Assembly (NCBI GenBank): GCA_023512835.1
Contig: CM042086.1
Location: 19,971,029-20,035,028 of the forward strand
Direction of reading: 5' to 3'
From: Taxillus chinensis
Lineage: Eukaryota > Streptophyta > Magnoliopsida > Santalales > Loranthaceae
DNA length: 64,000 nt
Shown here: positions 38,047 through 49,712 of the stretch, piece by piece
How the letters are laid out: the number at the start of each line of letters is the position of its first letter
Numbering within the stretch: the first letter of the stretch is position 1
Notes under the pieces: generated by a model
Database searches by the model: none
Seen by the model: only the letters and a program-made list of their open reading frames with translations
What the model was told of the DNA's origin: nothing
Made by a program: the position numbers and the translations under genes

Positions 38047-39208
38047 GGCTTAGTTTGGCAATGTTGTGCTTTTAGAATAAGCTGCTTTTAGCTGTGTTGG
38101 AAAAATAAGTTTCTATTAAAATAAGCAGATGAGTGTTTGGTAAAATATAATTTTAAAAGCGCTGTAGAATTTAAAAGCAAATAAAAGACGTTTGGTAAAT
38201 TAAAAATAAAACTGTTGTGAAGAATTAAAAAGTCACAAATAGCCTTTTTATTATTATAATTCTTAATTTAACGCTGCCAATCCCTCCCCTCCATCCTCGT
38301 CAATCCCTCACCTCCATCCCTGTCGCCCAAGCCCCCCTTCTCCCCCAAGTAGCATAGGTCACCGGACGAGAAAGGAAAAGAATAAAAAATTCATGCCAAC
38401 TCCGGCCTCCTTGTCTTCCAATCCTGCCCCTTCTCGCCATTAGCAGAGGTCACCGCCGCCCAACCTTGCCCTCCTCGCCACCCAATCCCCCCAAGCCTGC
38501 CGCCCAAGCCCCCTTCTCCGCCGCTCAAGCCCATCGTCCAACCCCTCCAGCGTGATTACTACTCCGAACGAATACCGTATTAGTTATAACCCTAAGATCC
38601 CTTCCGTTGCAGAATTTCAACGGACTCAAAACACTTTTTGCATAAATAATAAAAGGGGGGGCACTGAGGGAGAGAGAGGAGGGCTGGAGAGTCAGAGAGG
38701 AGGGGATGACGGCATGACGGTGTCAAATCTAAGGAGAGAGGAAGGCTGATCGACCGACCGATAGGGGCCGTGTGGCGTGTCGTTGCCGCTCGCTAAGGCT
38801 GAGGAGCAAGGGAAGGTTACCGTTGCCGCTGGTGCTTGGTGGACGCGTTGAGGGGCTGCCGTTGCCGTTGGTGCTTGGTGGATGCGTTGAGGGACTGCCG
38901 TTGCCACTGGTGCGAGGACGGCTGAAAAGTCTTGGAGATTTGGGGGCGCTAGGGTATGATTTTTAAAATGCCAATTTTAATAAATTGTAGCAAGGCGAGG
39001 GGAGAAAATTGTCATTTAAAATTTTTAAAAACTGCTTCTTGTTTAAGCAGCTTTTAAAAGCAACCTTGGAATTGCTTCTGTTTTTTATCTAAAAAAAGCA
39101 GAAACTTTTTTTATAAGCACTTTTAAAAATTTTACCAAACATCTTTTTGATGCTTTTGCTTATAAAATAAGCAGAAGCAGCCTCCTAAAAGCATTTGCAA
39201 ACTGGCCC
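38047..39208. mobile_element. non-autonomous hAT-like element with GC-rich core
   Basis: The ends are imperfect inverted repeats: GGCTTAGTTTGGCAATG...GTGCTTTTAG at 38047 and, read from the other end, GGCCAGTTTGCAAATGCTTTTAG from 39208 inward. Both ends continue into AT-rich arms with many AAGCAG/CTGCTT and TTTGGTAAA motifs, as in plant hAT MITEs. The centre, 38260-38960, is GC-rich and includes two to three copies of a 46-base minisatellite with GTTGCCGTTGGTGCTTGGTG near 38815-38920. No transposase is present. A clean 8-base target duplication was not found, so the superfamily is tentative. Confidence 0.55.
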
Positions 39209-40973
39209 ATTATCTTTTTGTCACAGTCCTGACATGACAAATTTTTATTATACATTTGTATCATTTTAATGTTTGTATAACTCATGTAGTGAGTTAAAGA
39301 CATGTATAGTTAATTTATGAAAATTATTATTGGTATGATTTGATCTCTTAAATGTAAAACATAATTATTTGTTGGATTGGTATGAGTAATTAGTTTAATT
39401 AATAATCATGGCAAGTCTGATTTCTATAGAAAATTTATAATTTAATTATAATCATGAATTATTAATTTAATTAAATTATAAGACCTTAAATATGTTATTA
39501 TATCTCTAAAAGATAAGGATAAATAATAATTGAAGTAAGATGTTGAATTAATTATGTTTTAAATTGATTATTTTTTTTACCTATTTAATTTTATTTTAAT
39601 TTTACACAAACACTTCGTTATTAGCTTACTCCTTTCTGTTAGTTTTTTTAAAAAAAAAAATAAGTTGAATTGAATTTTATAAGTTTTTTTGTTAATGAAT
39701 GACTTTTGTTAATCTTATGTTATACTAGTTTAATATTATTTGTAGTGTGTGTGCGATAATGTTTTATTTTAATATTTGTTCTATTTAATGTTTTAGTCAA
39801 ATTTTGTTAATTAGTATTACGATGTTTAAATTTTAATAAAATTTATAGTTAAAATATAAATTTTGAGTATAATTTATAATGCTGAATCTAAATAAATTTG
39901 ACTTAAAAGTTTTTAATATTATTGTCATATTAATGTACTTGAATGATTGATGTGTTGAATATTTCTATGTTTTTTAATGTTCTTTTACATGATATTGTAA
40001 TAATTCGGTCAAATGATTCCTTACGTTTTTTGAGCAAGCAATAACATTTCGTCTCTAAACCTTTATGAGTTAAAGTCAAACAAAAGTTTTTTGTTTTAAA
40101 GATTTAGCAAAAACTAATTATCATCATTTTAACGGAATCAACGACAACAACCACATACCATAATTTCTCAGGAGTCAAGATAAACAACCTTTACTTTATA
40201 TTAGATAAAAAAACGACAACGACAACGACAACAATAATCACCTTGCTTCTGCTTTTGTGGGATAACAAGAACCTAACTAACTAATCCATTCGTTCTCAAT
40301 GAAGATTGAGTGTTTTTTAAAAAAAATATATTCAAGACTATCTTTGATGTGGAGTGGAAGTGGCTTCTCTTGTGTCTTGATTATTTGTTTTTAGAGTGTT
40401 GTTGTCTTGTGGGCTTTCTTGACGACGCACATTTTATGTATGACATTGGTTATATTTGATGTGCGATACAATATAGAAAACTTTCAGAATTATTACTTAT
40501 GATGTCCGACAGGTATGCGACACGTACGCTGTATGCGATGTCGAACGATTTTTGGGGTGTGAAACAGCATAGACTTGGCCTCCCTGCCCTGCTAAGTTGG
40601 AAGTTGATGGGTGACCTATCAAACAACCGTTTCATCTTTACCAAGTGACTTAAGTTGAAAACATAAACATAACCGATTCATCGACTGATTAACTCTATGA
40701 AAAGTTCATTTTCTTTGTAAAATTAAATATTAATAGGGCAAAGTTATCAATTTTTTATGTTGGAAAAGTAATATAAATGTGGTGCAAAGCAAAGTGACGC
40801 AATTGGGTATTCTTTATTTTTTACCTAAATTTAAATTTGAAAACATTTTATAAAAAAAAAAAAAAAAAAAGAAGACGATATTTGTCTGTTTAATGTACTC
40901 CACATATATGACACTGGGATACCATATTCCCAAAAGTTGGTAGTTTCCCCTAGCTCCCTCATCAGTCCACCCT
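39209..40973. other. AT-rich intergenic upstream of P450 gene
   Basis: No gene. It includes a short CGACAA repeat at about 40213-40234 and an A run at about 40852-40870. The segment just before 40974 is the promoter and leader of the P450 gene; I could not fix a TATA box. Confidence 0.5.
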
Positions 40974-42503
40974 ATGGAGCTCTTCTCCTTGCAATATCTT
41001 CTCTTGTGCCTTCTCTTCATCTACACCTCCCTCCGTTTTTACTTATCCCACACCAAACCCAAACACGGCTTCAAAACCTACCCTCTGTTGGGAGTCCTCC
41101 CGGAGTTCCTCAAAAACCGCCACCGCTTCCTCGAGTGGACCACCGACGTCCTCCACCGCTGCCCGACCCACACCGCCGAGCTGTGGCGACCCGGCCGCGT
41201 CCGAGGCGTCATGACGGCCAACCCCGCCAACGTGGAACACATGCTCAAAACCAACTTCCTCAACTACCCAAAGGGCGACAAATTCATCTACCTCCTCACC
41301 GATTTCCTCGGCCGCGGCATCTTCAACTCCGACGGCCACCTCTGGCGGGTCCAGCGCAAGACCGCCAGCCACGAGTTCAGCACCGCCTCGCTCCGCAACT
41401 TCGTCATCCGAACCATCACCTTCGAGATTCGAGCCCGCCTCGTTCCGGCCTTGGAGGCCGCGTCCGCCGCTCATCGTCAAGTGGACCTCCAGGACCTCCT
41501 CGAGCGCTTCGCATTCGACAACGTCTGCAAGCTCGCCTTCGACGTCGACCCCTCCTGCCTATCCGCCGCCGGAGGCGACAGCGGCGGCGAAGGCGCCTTC
41601 ATGCGCGCGTTTGAAGAAGCAGCGACGCTGAGCGCGAAGCGGTTCATGTACGCTTTCCCTTATCTGTGGAGGATCAAGAGGTTCTTCGACGTTGGAACGG
41701 AGCGGCGGTTGAGAAAGTCGATCTCCACCGTTCACGAGTTCGCGGACAAGATCGTGCGGTCGAGATTGGAGGATAGGGAGAGGAGGATAAGCATATCCGG
41801 GGAGGATTTGCTATCCCGGTTTATCAACAACAGCGACGGCGAGAGAGAGAGCTCCGATTTTTTGAGGGATGTGGTGATCAGCTTCATCCTGGCCGGGAGG
41901 GACACGACGTCGTCTGCCCTCTCCTGGTTCTTCTGGCTCCTGTCGTCCAACCCACGCGCGGAGGCCAGAATACTCGAGGAGCTCGGCGCGATACGGCGTC
42001 GCAGTGGGGCTCGTGCGGGGGACGTGCCTCGCTTCGATGAGCTCCGGGAAATGAACTACCTCCACGCCGCGATTTCGGAGGCGATGAGGCTGTACCCGGC
42101 GGTGCCGGTGGACACGAAGGAGTGCCTCCACGACGACGTTTTTCCGGACGGCACGTGGGTGGGGAAGGGGTGGTTCGTGACCTACCACACGTACGCGATG
42201 GGGAGGATGGAGAGCTTGTGGGGGAAGGACTGCCGCGAGTTCCGGCCGGAGAGGTGGCTGGATGAAGGCGGCGCGTGCAGACAGGAGAGCGCGTGCAAGT
42301 TCCCGGTGTTCCACGCGGGTCCGAGGATGTGCTTGGGAAAGGACATGGCGTACATACAGATGAAGTGCATCGCAGCGGCTGTCATCGAGCGCTTCGAGAT
42401 TAACGTCGCCGGTAAGGACACGCTTCCGGAGCACGTGCTGTCCTTGACCCTTCGCATGAAGGGCGGTTTACACGTTAAAGTAACGGAGAGGAGAGGTTTT
42501 TAA
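40974..42503 (+). CDS. cytochrome P450, CYP94D-like fatty-acid omega-hydroxylase family
   Basis: A complete, intronless 509-residue class II P450 of the CYP86 clan. The N-terminus is an ER membrane anchor (residues 5-22, LQYLLLCLLFIYTSLRFY). Catalytic landmarks are intact: I-helix AGRDTT (307-312), K-helix ExxR at E369-R372, PERW (425-428) and the haem loop FHAGPRMCLG (446-455) with Cys453. Family-specific strings such as TANPANVEHMLKTNF, FLGRGIFNSDG and HAGPRMCLGKDMAYIQMK place it in CYP94, and the YPLLGVLPEFLKNRHR and LTLRMKGGLHVKV ends look closest to CYP94D as I recall that subfamily. CYP94 members hydroxylate fatty acids at the omega end; some (CYP94B/C) oxidise jasmonoyl-isoleucine. The substrate here is not known. 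Coding sequence is strikingly GC-rich against its AT-rich surroundings, mostly in third positions, as in many intronless plant P450s. Confidence 0.93.
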   Translation: MELFSLQYLLLCLLFIYTSLRFYLSHTKPKHGFKTYPLLGVLPEFLKNRHRFLEWTTDVLHRCPTHTAELWRPGRVRGVMTANPANVEHMLKTNFLNYPKGDKFIYLLTDFLGRGIFNSDGHLWRVQRKTASHEFSTASLRNFVIRTITFEIRARLVPALEAASAAHRQVDLQDLLERFAFDNVCKLAFDVDPSCLSAAGGDSGGEGAFMRAFEEAATLSAKRFMYAFPYLWRIKRFFDVGTERRLRKSISTVHEFADKIVRSRLEDRERRISISGEDLLSRFINNSDGERESSDFLRDVVISFILAGRDTTSSALSWFFWLLSSNPRAEARILEELGAIRRRSGARAGDVPRFDELREMNYLHAAISEAMRLYPAVPVDTKECLHDDVFPDGTWVGKGWFVTYHTYAMGRMESLWGKDCREFRPERWLDEGGACRQESACKFPVFHAGPRMCLGKDMAYIQMKCIAAAVIERFEINVAGKDTLPEHVLSLTLRMKGGLHVKVTERRGF

Positions 42504-43732
42504 AATGTTTATTCAATTACTTTTCCATATATTATATATATATGTGGATGACTTTTAATCCATGTTCTACCATGTCTTTCATCAAATAAATAATATAAAC
42601 ATACTACAAAGTAACTAAGAATTTTAAAATTTTAGTTTTAAATTTTATATTTTAATTGTGTTGGAGTTTATATTAAAATATAATTCAAAAATAATTTATG
42701 TCAAAAAAATATGTTTTAAAAAAAATTAAATTAGATCTTATAAATTTTTTTTAAAAAAGTATCTCAAGTAATAAAACAAAATAATAATTTAAGTTTTTCA
42801 TTATAATTAAATTTAAATTTAAAAATAAAAAATAATTCACTTTCCTTCCCCTTTCATTATATATATATATATATGGGTGACTTTTAATCCTTGGAAAAGA
42901 ATAAAACATATGTACTGTGAATGAGTATATTCGATAATTTAAATATACTACGAAGTAATTAAGAGCTACTTAATAGGAATTTTGATTTTTGTAATTTGTT
43001 TTTGAATTATATTAGAATTTGTGTTAAATTATATTTTGAAAATAATTTATGTTTGCTAAGAGAGATAATGTATTTTAAAAAGAATGTGTATTCTTTAAAA
43101 TTGAATCCCATAAAAATTAAAAACAAGTGATAGCCTAAGTAATAAAGTAGAGAAAAAATTATTATTATTATTATTTAGATCTCCCATTATAATTAAATTT
43201 AAATTTAAAAATAAAAAACAATTAAAAATAGTATTGAAAAACAGCTACGAGACCCATGTTAGTGTTAAAAATAGTTTTAAAATTTATATTAATATTAAAT
43301 TAAGATGGCTCCACAATGAACTCACCATTTTTAAAATTGGTACATTGAAAACATAGCTTAGAACATGCTAACTAAAATCTCAAAATACAAGGAGTAATGC
43401 ACATACGAGTAAATTACGTAGGGAAATTTTTTTTCCGTCAAATTAACATTATTTGTTTTAAGTTTTTTGTTAAAGTCTATTTAATGATGGAGAGAATATT
43501 CCTGTGTGATTTACATACAGCCAATGTATTTTGCATATGAAAGTTTTCAAATATAAAATCAAACCCCCCCCCCCCCCCCCCCTCTTAGACCAAGACAACT
43601 ATACTATGTTTGTGTGTTATTAAAACTAATTGTTGGCTTATGTAGATATTTATTGTGGCTAGCAACATATGATATGTGGTGGATTGGTTTGGGTTGGTGG
43701 TGATTATAGCTCATAATACTGGAGTATCAAAG
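42504..43732. other. AT-rich intergenic
   Basis: No gene. Two similar stretches (about 42515-42850 and 42860-43210) share TATATATATGTGGATGACTTTTAATCC-type and TTATAATTAAATTTAAATTTAAAAATAAAAAA-type sequence (each shown in part), indicating an old direct duplication of about 350 bases. A run of 19 C is at 43564-43582. Confidence 0.55.
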
Positions 43733-43930
43733 GGATGATTTGGTAAGTTACAACCTAATGTTAGCGTATTAGAGGATGATTTGACATACTGCGACCAAAT
43801 GTTAGCATACTAGAGGATGATTACATACTACAACCAAATGTTAGCGTACTAGATGATGATTTGGAAGGTAATGGCCTAATGTTAGGGTACTGGAGCATGA
43901 CTTGATGGGTCGATGGCCCTAATGCTAGAA
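43733..43930. repeat. 41-base minisatellite, about five units
   Basis: Units start near 43733, 43774, 43815, 43853 and 43894. They share GGATGATT...ACAACCTAATGTTAGCGTACTAGA. The first three are closely similar; the last two are more diverged. Confidence 0.75.
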
Positions 43931-44254
43931 GATTGTGTTATGATTATTGTGAAAGGGTTGATGGCCCTAACACTAGAGGATTGAGATTGTGGTGAGACAT
44001 GATTCCAATATAGAATGACAAGCTGAGGCCGGATGTTTGGATTATATTGTTACATGTTAAGGCCTATTGATTCGTATTGTTATAATTATGATATGATGTG
44101 ATAAGTTAATGCCTATTAGTTGGTAATGTAATGCTACACTATAGTTTAATTGGCTTGAAATAGGTTGAAATGGCCCCTAATGTATGTAAATGAAATATCT
44201 GAAGTGATTATATATTAGTTGGTGTTGTTTTATTAGTACTTGAATAGTGAGTAC

Positions 44255-46082
44255 TGTTGGGATAGTGCTATATAAAGCAATGTGTAATCCTAATAATGTA
44301 AAGACTATTTCTGATTAATTGAAATATTTTTTGTTTAAATATTTATTAGATTGCATTATTCTGCTTTCTTATGTGGCTGAGCATCATAACATCTCATTGC
44401 TTATCAAAGTCTATTACTGGGTATGTGTGAGACACATACAATAGATCCATTAATTAGACTAAGTATAAAATTAGTTTACAATCGGTGAATAGAGTTTGTG
44501 ATGCTCTATTCTGATAAGATTATGGTGCGGACTATTTCCATAGTGGGAGTGATCTAATCTAGGATCATTGTAAAGAGTTTACAAATAGTAGTGCCAGTAT
44601 GTAATCATACATATTGAACAGGACCATGATAGAATAAGTTCTTCAACTAATATCCATTGCATTGTATGAAGAACTTTATATTTTATCGCTAGATGACTGA
44701 TTTATGGATTAATCTTAATCCAGATCGTTTGATTAACTCATGTCTATAATTTATATCTTTTGACTTATTAATGAGTGAGAGGCTTAGTGCTTCAAATACC
44801 TCGATATCTTGGAGATATAATATTATAGATAGTGGGAGCGTCAAGTCAGGTGCATGGAATCCACTGTTTTGTTATACGAAAAGTAATGATATTCCCATGT
44901 TGTTTAATTCGGGATTCTTGGGTGAATCAAGCGCTTGTAATTATATTAGATATAATTTATTATAAATCCTAATTCATGATTGGATCATGAATAGGTCGCC
45001 CATTAGAGAATTAATGGTAACACATGGATAAAGATATAATTAGAGAGGTTGAACGGAATCTATTGATACCTGTCTCTAATTATGAATATCATAGTGGAGG
45101 ATCATATCACATGGCAATCAGTTATATCGATGGACAAATCATTTATTATGGATTCTTGTAATCATATCTGCTTGATCTTAGAGTGCAGTTTTAGTCCCTA
45201 ATCGTGGCTCGGACTAAAACTAATAAATAATGATTTAATTGATTAATGAGATTAATTAATTAAATATTATTTATTGGAGCTTCGATTAAGTGGGTCCATT
45301 TGGTCCCTCTTGCTAGCACCGTTTATTCTTGTATGGAGTACTGGATCGTTGTGAGTTAATTCTCTGGCTGCGCTTAAGAGCTAATTAATTAACGTGTGTT
45401 AATATATATTTAAGAGTTAAATATATATCACATAGTTATTTATTTAATTAGATTAAATAAATAAAAATAAATATTTTATCCATTTAATATGATTAAATGA
45501 ATAGATATATTATTTATTTATTTGATAAATAAATAATATTAGATATTTATTTAATTAGTTTTATTGCGTAATAATTATATTATTTAAAGAGTTTAAATAA
45601 TATGTATTATTATTATTTAACTAAAGGGGCGTATGCGTAATAGCACAGGGGTAACCCTAAGTCTATAAATAGATGCATAGCCTCCTAGGTTAAATGGTGT
45701 GCGTGTGCAATCGTTGACAGCCAAGAGAGAGAGAGAGAGGCAGGTGACGGCCAACCCTAGCAGAGGTGGTGTTCCTGTTCTTTGATTCAAGGGTGCCACA
45801 GCCCTGTACTCTTTGAGAAGGTGAATAGCAGAGAAGGCTATTTGGTGGTTGAATCTAGGAGGCTGCGAGGACGATCAAAAGCAGATCGTGAGTTCGTTCT
45901 TGGAGGGAAAAGAAGAGGGTTCTTGCTTTACCGATTTTCAAGTTGGTTTCTTCTTTTCACTCTTCGTAAAATTAAATTAATTGATTCATGTTTAGATCCT
46001 GGTGTTTGTATGCTGGAATTAAAATTTCTTAAAATTCGTTTCCGCTGCAGTTAATCGTTAACCTCATTCCAGTATTCCAACA
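44255..46082 (+). mobile_element. solo LTR, Ty1/copia type (Angela/BARE-like)
   Basis: The element begins TGTTGGGATAGTGC and ends CAGTATTCCAACA, giving TGTTGG/CCAACA inverted ends. It is flanked by perfect 5-base duplications, AGTAC at 44250-44254 and 46083-46087. Its 1,828 bases, its ends and a TTCCGCTGCAG motif about 40 bases from the 3' end resemble Angela/BARE LTRs. No internal region is attached, so it is a solo LTR left by LTR-LTR recombination. A promoter-like TATA box is listed separately. Confidence 0.85.
45663..45672 (+). promoter_or_regulatory. TATA box of the copia-type LTR
   Basis: CTATAAATAG lies about 420 bases before the LTR 3' end, where the retrotransposon transcript would start. 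It is a close match to the plant TATA consensus. Activity is unknown. Confidence 0.6.
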
Positions 46083-46588
46083 AGTACTACATTGACACAT
46101 GCATATATTGAATATATAAAATTTAGATATTTAATTGAATGTAGTGCGGTGTGAAATTGTAAGCGATCTACTGAGCACTTTTCTTACTTTATGTTATGTT
46201 ATGTATTAAACTAACAAAGTGATCACTACTAGACAAGAAACTTATCCTACATATGCAAGGATCTTGACTATGTATTTGTTTATTTCTTTAATTATTTATC
46301 TCGGATAAGGGACTGCAAAAAGTTGTATTGGTTGTAACATATAATATTGTGATATAATGATTGTGATGGTTATTACTATTAAGACTATTGAATGATACAT
46401 TTTATTGATCTGTTATTTATTTGAGAAATTATATAATTACCCACAGTGTATGGCCGTACAAGTTACACCTTAGATAGTACCCATTGTGTAGTATCTATAT
46501 ATGTTTATCACTAACCATTTAATCCTTTAAGTATAGGCATGAATAGTTATTTATCTAGTTTTGGAATTTCTGAAATTTGGGATATTAT
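46083..46588. other. AT-rich intergenic
   Basis: Begins with the AGTAC target duplication of the solo LTR. Nothing else recognised. Confidence 0.5.
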
Positions 46589-46880
46589 CCCTTTGCTTGG
46601 TAAAGGGTAGAAAAGATATGAAAGAATTTGATGTGGAAAAAAGGTAGAAAGAAAATAAAAAAAATTATGAAAAAAATAGTTGTTTGGTTGGGATGAAAAA
46701 CGATAAAAATATTTTTTTATAATTTAAATAGAATTAAAAAAAATTAAAAAAAAATAATATGACATGAAATATCAATTCCACCAAATTATAAAAATTGACA
46801 GTAAGAAAAATATAAAAGCAGTTCTAAAAAAAGCATTTACTGTATTTTTTATACCTTTTTACAGTACTTTGGTAAGAAGA
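46589..46880. mobile_element. MITE with CCCTTTGCTTGGTAAAG end
   Basis: The left end CCCTTTGCTTGGTAAAG and the following arm (GAATTTGATGTGG, AATAGTTGTTTGGTTGGGAT) match, in inverted orientation, the right arm of the element ending at 49982. A degraded opposite end (TATACC..TTTACAGTACTTTGG) is near 46850-46875. It is AT-rich and non-coding. The superfamily is uncertain. Confidence 0.5.
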
Positions 46881-46935
46881 ATATATCACATATATCAATG
46901 CATTTTTATTTTTGCTTATGCATTTTCCATAGTTA

Positions 46936-47664
46936 GAGCATCTCCAATTTATCTCTTAAATTCATCTCCAATGATTTAGCTAAACTACTAGCAAAAGTAA
47001 AACGAAAAGCTAAATATGACTTTAGCTTTTTCTATTGCTAAATATGCCATGTCAGCAAATATCATCCCTACCTTTTCTCTCCTTGGGTCATGTATCACCC
47101 ACAACGCCTCTCATCTCGTCGTCACCCCTTCTTCCCCCGCTCGTCTTCCCCTTCTCTTCTCCCATCCCGCCGTCGCCCACAGCCCTCCATCCCACTGTCG
47201 CCTACAGTCCCTCAATCCTGTCGTCGCCCACATGCCCTCCATCCCCGCCGTCGCCCACAACCCCTCCATCGGCCGTCGCCTCCCTCTCCCGTCGCCCCCT
47301 TCCCCACCGCCTCTCCCTACAGATCCTCATCGATGGCGGCCATCCCAGCTCTCTTCCAAATCTGCTTAAGCAAATCCTCGTGCAACGGTGGCCATCGACG
47401 CTCTCTTCCAAATCCTCGCGCAACGGTGGCCATCGATGCTATTTTTACCTGTGTTCCCTCATCCGTGTTCCCCTGTCGCTGCAGCCAGAGTCACAGGAAT
47501 CGTATTAGGGATTTGGAAAAGGTAATGCAAGGATAGATTAAAAAAATTAATTGTTATGTAAAAAAATACATGATGTACTATTGGAGTGCTATTAGTTAAA
47601 GTCTCATTGTAATAAATTAAATATGAGTTCCGTTTATTTTAGTTAGCTAGAATGATTGGAGATG
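46936..47664. mobile_element. GC-core Harbinger-like MITE
   Basis: The left end reads GAGCATCTCCAATTT; the right end reads GATTGGAGATG, which would pair with it after loss of the last three bases. TTA flanks both sides (46933-46935, 47665-47667), as expected for PIF/Harbinger elements. AT-rich arms flank a C-rich core at 47095-47500 full of CCGTCGCCCACA-type repeats. There is no transposase. Confidence 0.55.
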
Positions 47665-47667
47665 TTA

Positions 47668-48831
47668 TTGCAATTCTATACACTTTTCGTATCCGACCGA
47701 GAAATCCATAGCAGCAAGTTGTATAGGTATAAAATGTTACACGCCACCGAGAGATACGTTAGTGCCGTTTATTGTTGAGGTGCTATAAATACTCATTAAA
47801 AACTCTTTAATCAAACCACCAACTAGCGACAAGCCACATCAATTCTACATCAATTATATAATTTCTTTCACATCCGTAAGAGTATATTGTAAACAATACT
47901 CTATAATCGTCGCTATTGTCACTTTATGTAACTATGATGGTTGTTGGTTTTTATTTACCACTTAAAACACTTAGATATCTTGTTGGTGAATGTGATAGTT
48001 GAAATGTTAATGTTAAACGTGTAAAAGAAAATTATTAGATTAATGTTTAACAAGGGAAAGCTGAGATAGAATGTTAGTTGAGTTTGCAAGGATGACAAAG
48101 GAAAATATGTGAAATCAAAACTAATAATTCGGAGTCTAAGTAGAACTCAAGTGGCTCAAATCATATGAAATGGCCATGAATATATTTCTATGTTATTGGA
48201 AATTTGTGAATCAAAATATGTTGTGGTTTTCATTTTGTTAGACTTATAATATTATGCATAGAATTCTACTGAATTTTAGCTAATTTGAATCCTAAATCTG
48301 CCACTAGCTATATATACTTCTCGATTACGCCTCTAAAGTTCTAAAATTAATACTTTACGTGAAATGATGGTCATTATATTTAATTTAATTTTGATTACCG
48401 CGTAAACAAAATGGCCTTGTACTACAGCATGTCATTACTTTGTCTTCGACTCTTATGGACATGAACTACACCATGTTTGTTGAAAGACTTGAGAATCACC
48501 CCTTAGCAAACAAAACTTGTTTCAGAAATTTGTTTACTCAAACCAGTTGGGACCTGACTATGATATTTCAGCAAACAATCTTTATTTTTTTTATTTTAAA
48601 AAATTAGCAGCACTGACCAACGAAACCGGAAAACCCCATAACTTTGTCAAGATTGTTCGCATGACTGGGGATGAATATTTGGGGTTATTCATTTCTTCTA
48701 ATCGACAAGATATAAATGGCTCTAAAGCACTTAATGTACTTTCCTTTCTTCTTGTCCGTAAGGCAAGAGTATCAAATACGTAATTCTACTGGATTGATAT
48801 CATGGGCCAACTTAACCTCTACTATTTTACT
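47668..48831. other. intergenic
   Basis: No gene supported. The 88-codon frame at 48517-48783 has no recognisable domain. Confidence 0.45.
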
Positions 48832-48941
48832 CTTTGCTTGGTTGCCATTGATGTATGAAAAATGAATAAAAAATTTGATTTCTACACATAGAAAGAGTAT
48901 AAAAAATACATAAAAATATGTAACAATATATTAAAGTATAA

Positions 48942-49712
48942 GAGCATTGGCATTGGTTTCACCAAACCAAACTCTAAATTTTGATAAAAATGGATGCTTT
49001 TTTCATAAATTTAAAGTTTAATTATTTATTTGATTATTCATTCTATCCATCAAAATAATAATATATTATAATTTTAATATTAACAAATAATTGAGAAGCG
49101 CTGGGCAGAAGTGATGGCGTGGTGGCCGGCGGGAGGCGGGGGGGGGGGGGGGGCGTTGGGAAGCGCCGACTGGGGAGGGGGAGCCGCCGTCTGGAGAGGG
49201 AGGAGGGGGGCGTGGTCGCCGTCGGGGGGAGGGGAGCGTGGTCGGGATCTGGGGAGGGGGGCCGTGGTCACCGACTGGGGAGGGGGAATGGGGCGTTGTC
49301 GGCTTATCGCGGTCTGCAGAAGGAGGATGGGGCGTGGTGAGCGGTCGCCGTCGGGGGGAGGGGGGAGCGTGGTCGCCGACTGGGGGGTCGCTGATCGGGG
49401 GGAGGGGGGAGGGGGGCGCAGTCGAGATCCAGGGAGGGGGTCGTGGTCGCCGACTGGAGAGTGGGGCGTAGTCGAGATCCGAGGAGGGGGTCGTGGTCGC
49501 CGACTGGGGAGGGGGGGTGGTCACCGTCGGGGGAGGGAGAGGAGGCCGGCAACGTGGACGATTTGAAGAGTGTACGATCGCCATATTTGGCGAGTGGAGA
49601 CATATTTACTGTAGGTTAAAGTTATAAATGTTAGATTTGATGACACAATGCAGTGTTATCTTTTAATATTCATTAAATTTTTACATTTATAATCCGTTTG
49701 ATGCCAATGCTC
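48942..49712. mobile_element. GC-core Harbinger-like MITE, TAA duplication
   Basis: Terminal inverted repeats GAGCATTGGCAT (left) and ATGCCAATGCTC (right) are perfect over 12 bases. TAA flanks both ends (48939-48941, 49713-49715), the 3-base duplication of PIF/Harbinger transposons. The arms are AT-rich; the core at about 49110-49560 is a G-rich minisatellite. There is no transposase. It sits inside an older MITE. Confidence 0.75.
49137..49540. repeat. G-rich minisatellite
   Basis: Degenerate tandem units of roughly 25-60 bases built on CGTGGTCGCCGACTGGGGAG with G runs of 4-15 between them. The plus strand is almost free of A/T here. Long G runs (one of 15 at about 49139-49153) can form G-quadruplexes. 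The open frames crossing this block are low-complexity artefacts. Confidence 0.8.

Noticed and set aside
40937..41614. 225-codon plus-strand frame rich in Pro/Arg
   Set aside because: Off-frame reading of the GC-rich P450 coding sequence, which has the intact catalytic motifs in the other frame.
47035..47536. Proline/serine-rich open frames of 117-157 codons
   Set aside because: They lie in the C-rich core of a Harbinger-like element and show only low-complexity repeats.
49066..49603. Long overlapping open frames on both strands, proline- or glycine-rich
   Set aside because: They cross the G-rich minisatellite of a MITE. Six frames are open because stops are rare in GC-only sequence; composition is low-complexity and no domain is present.
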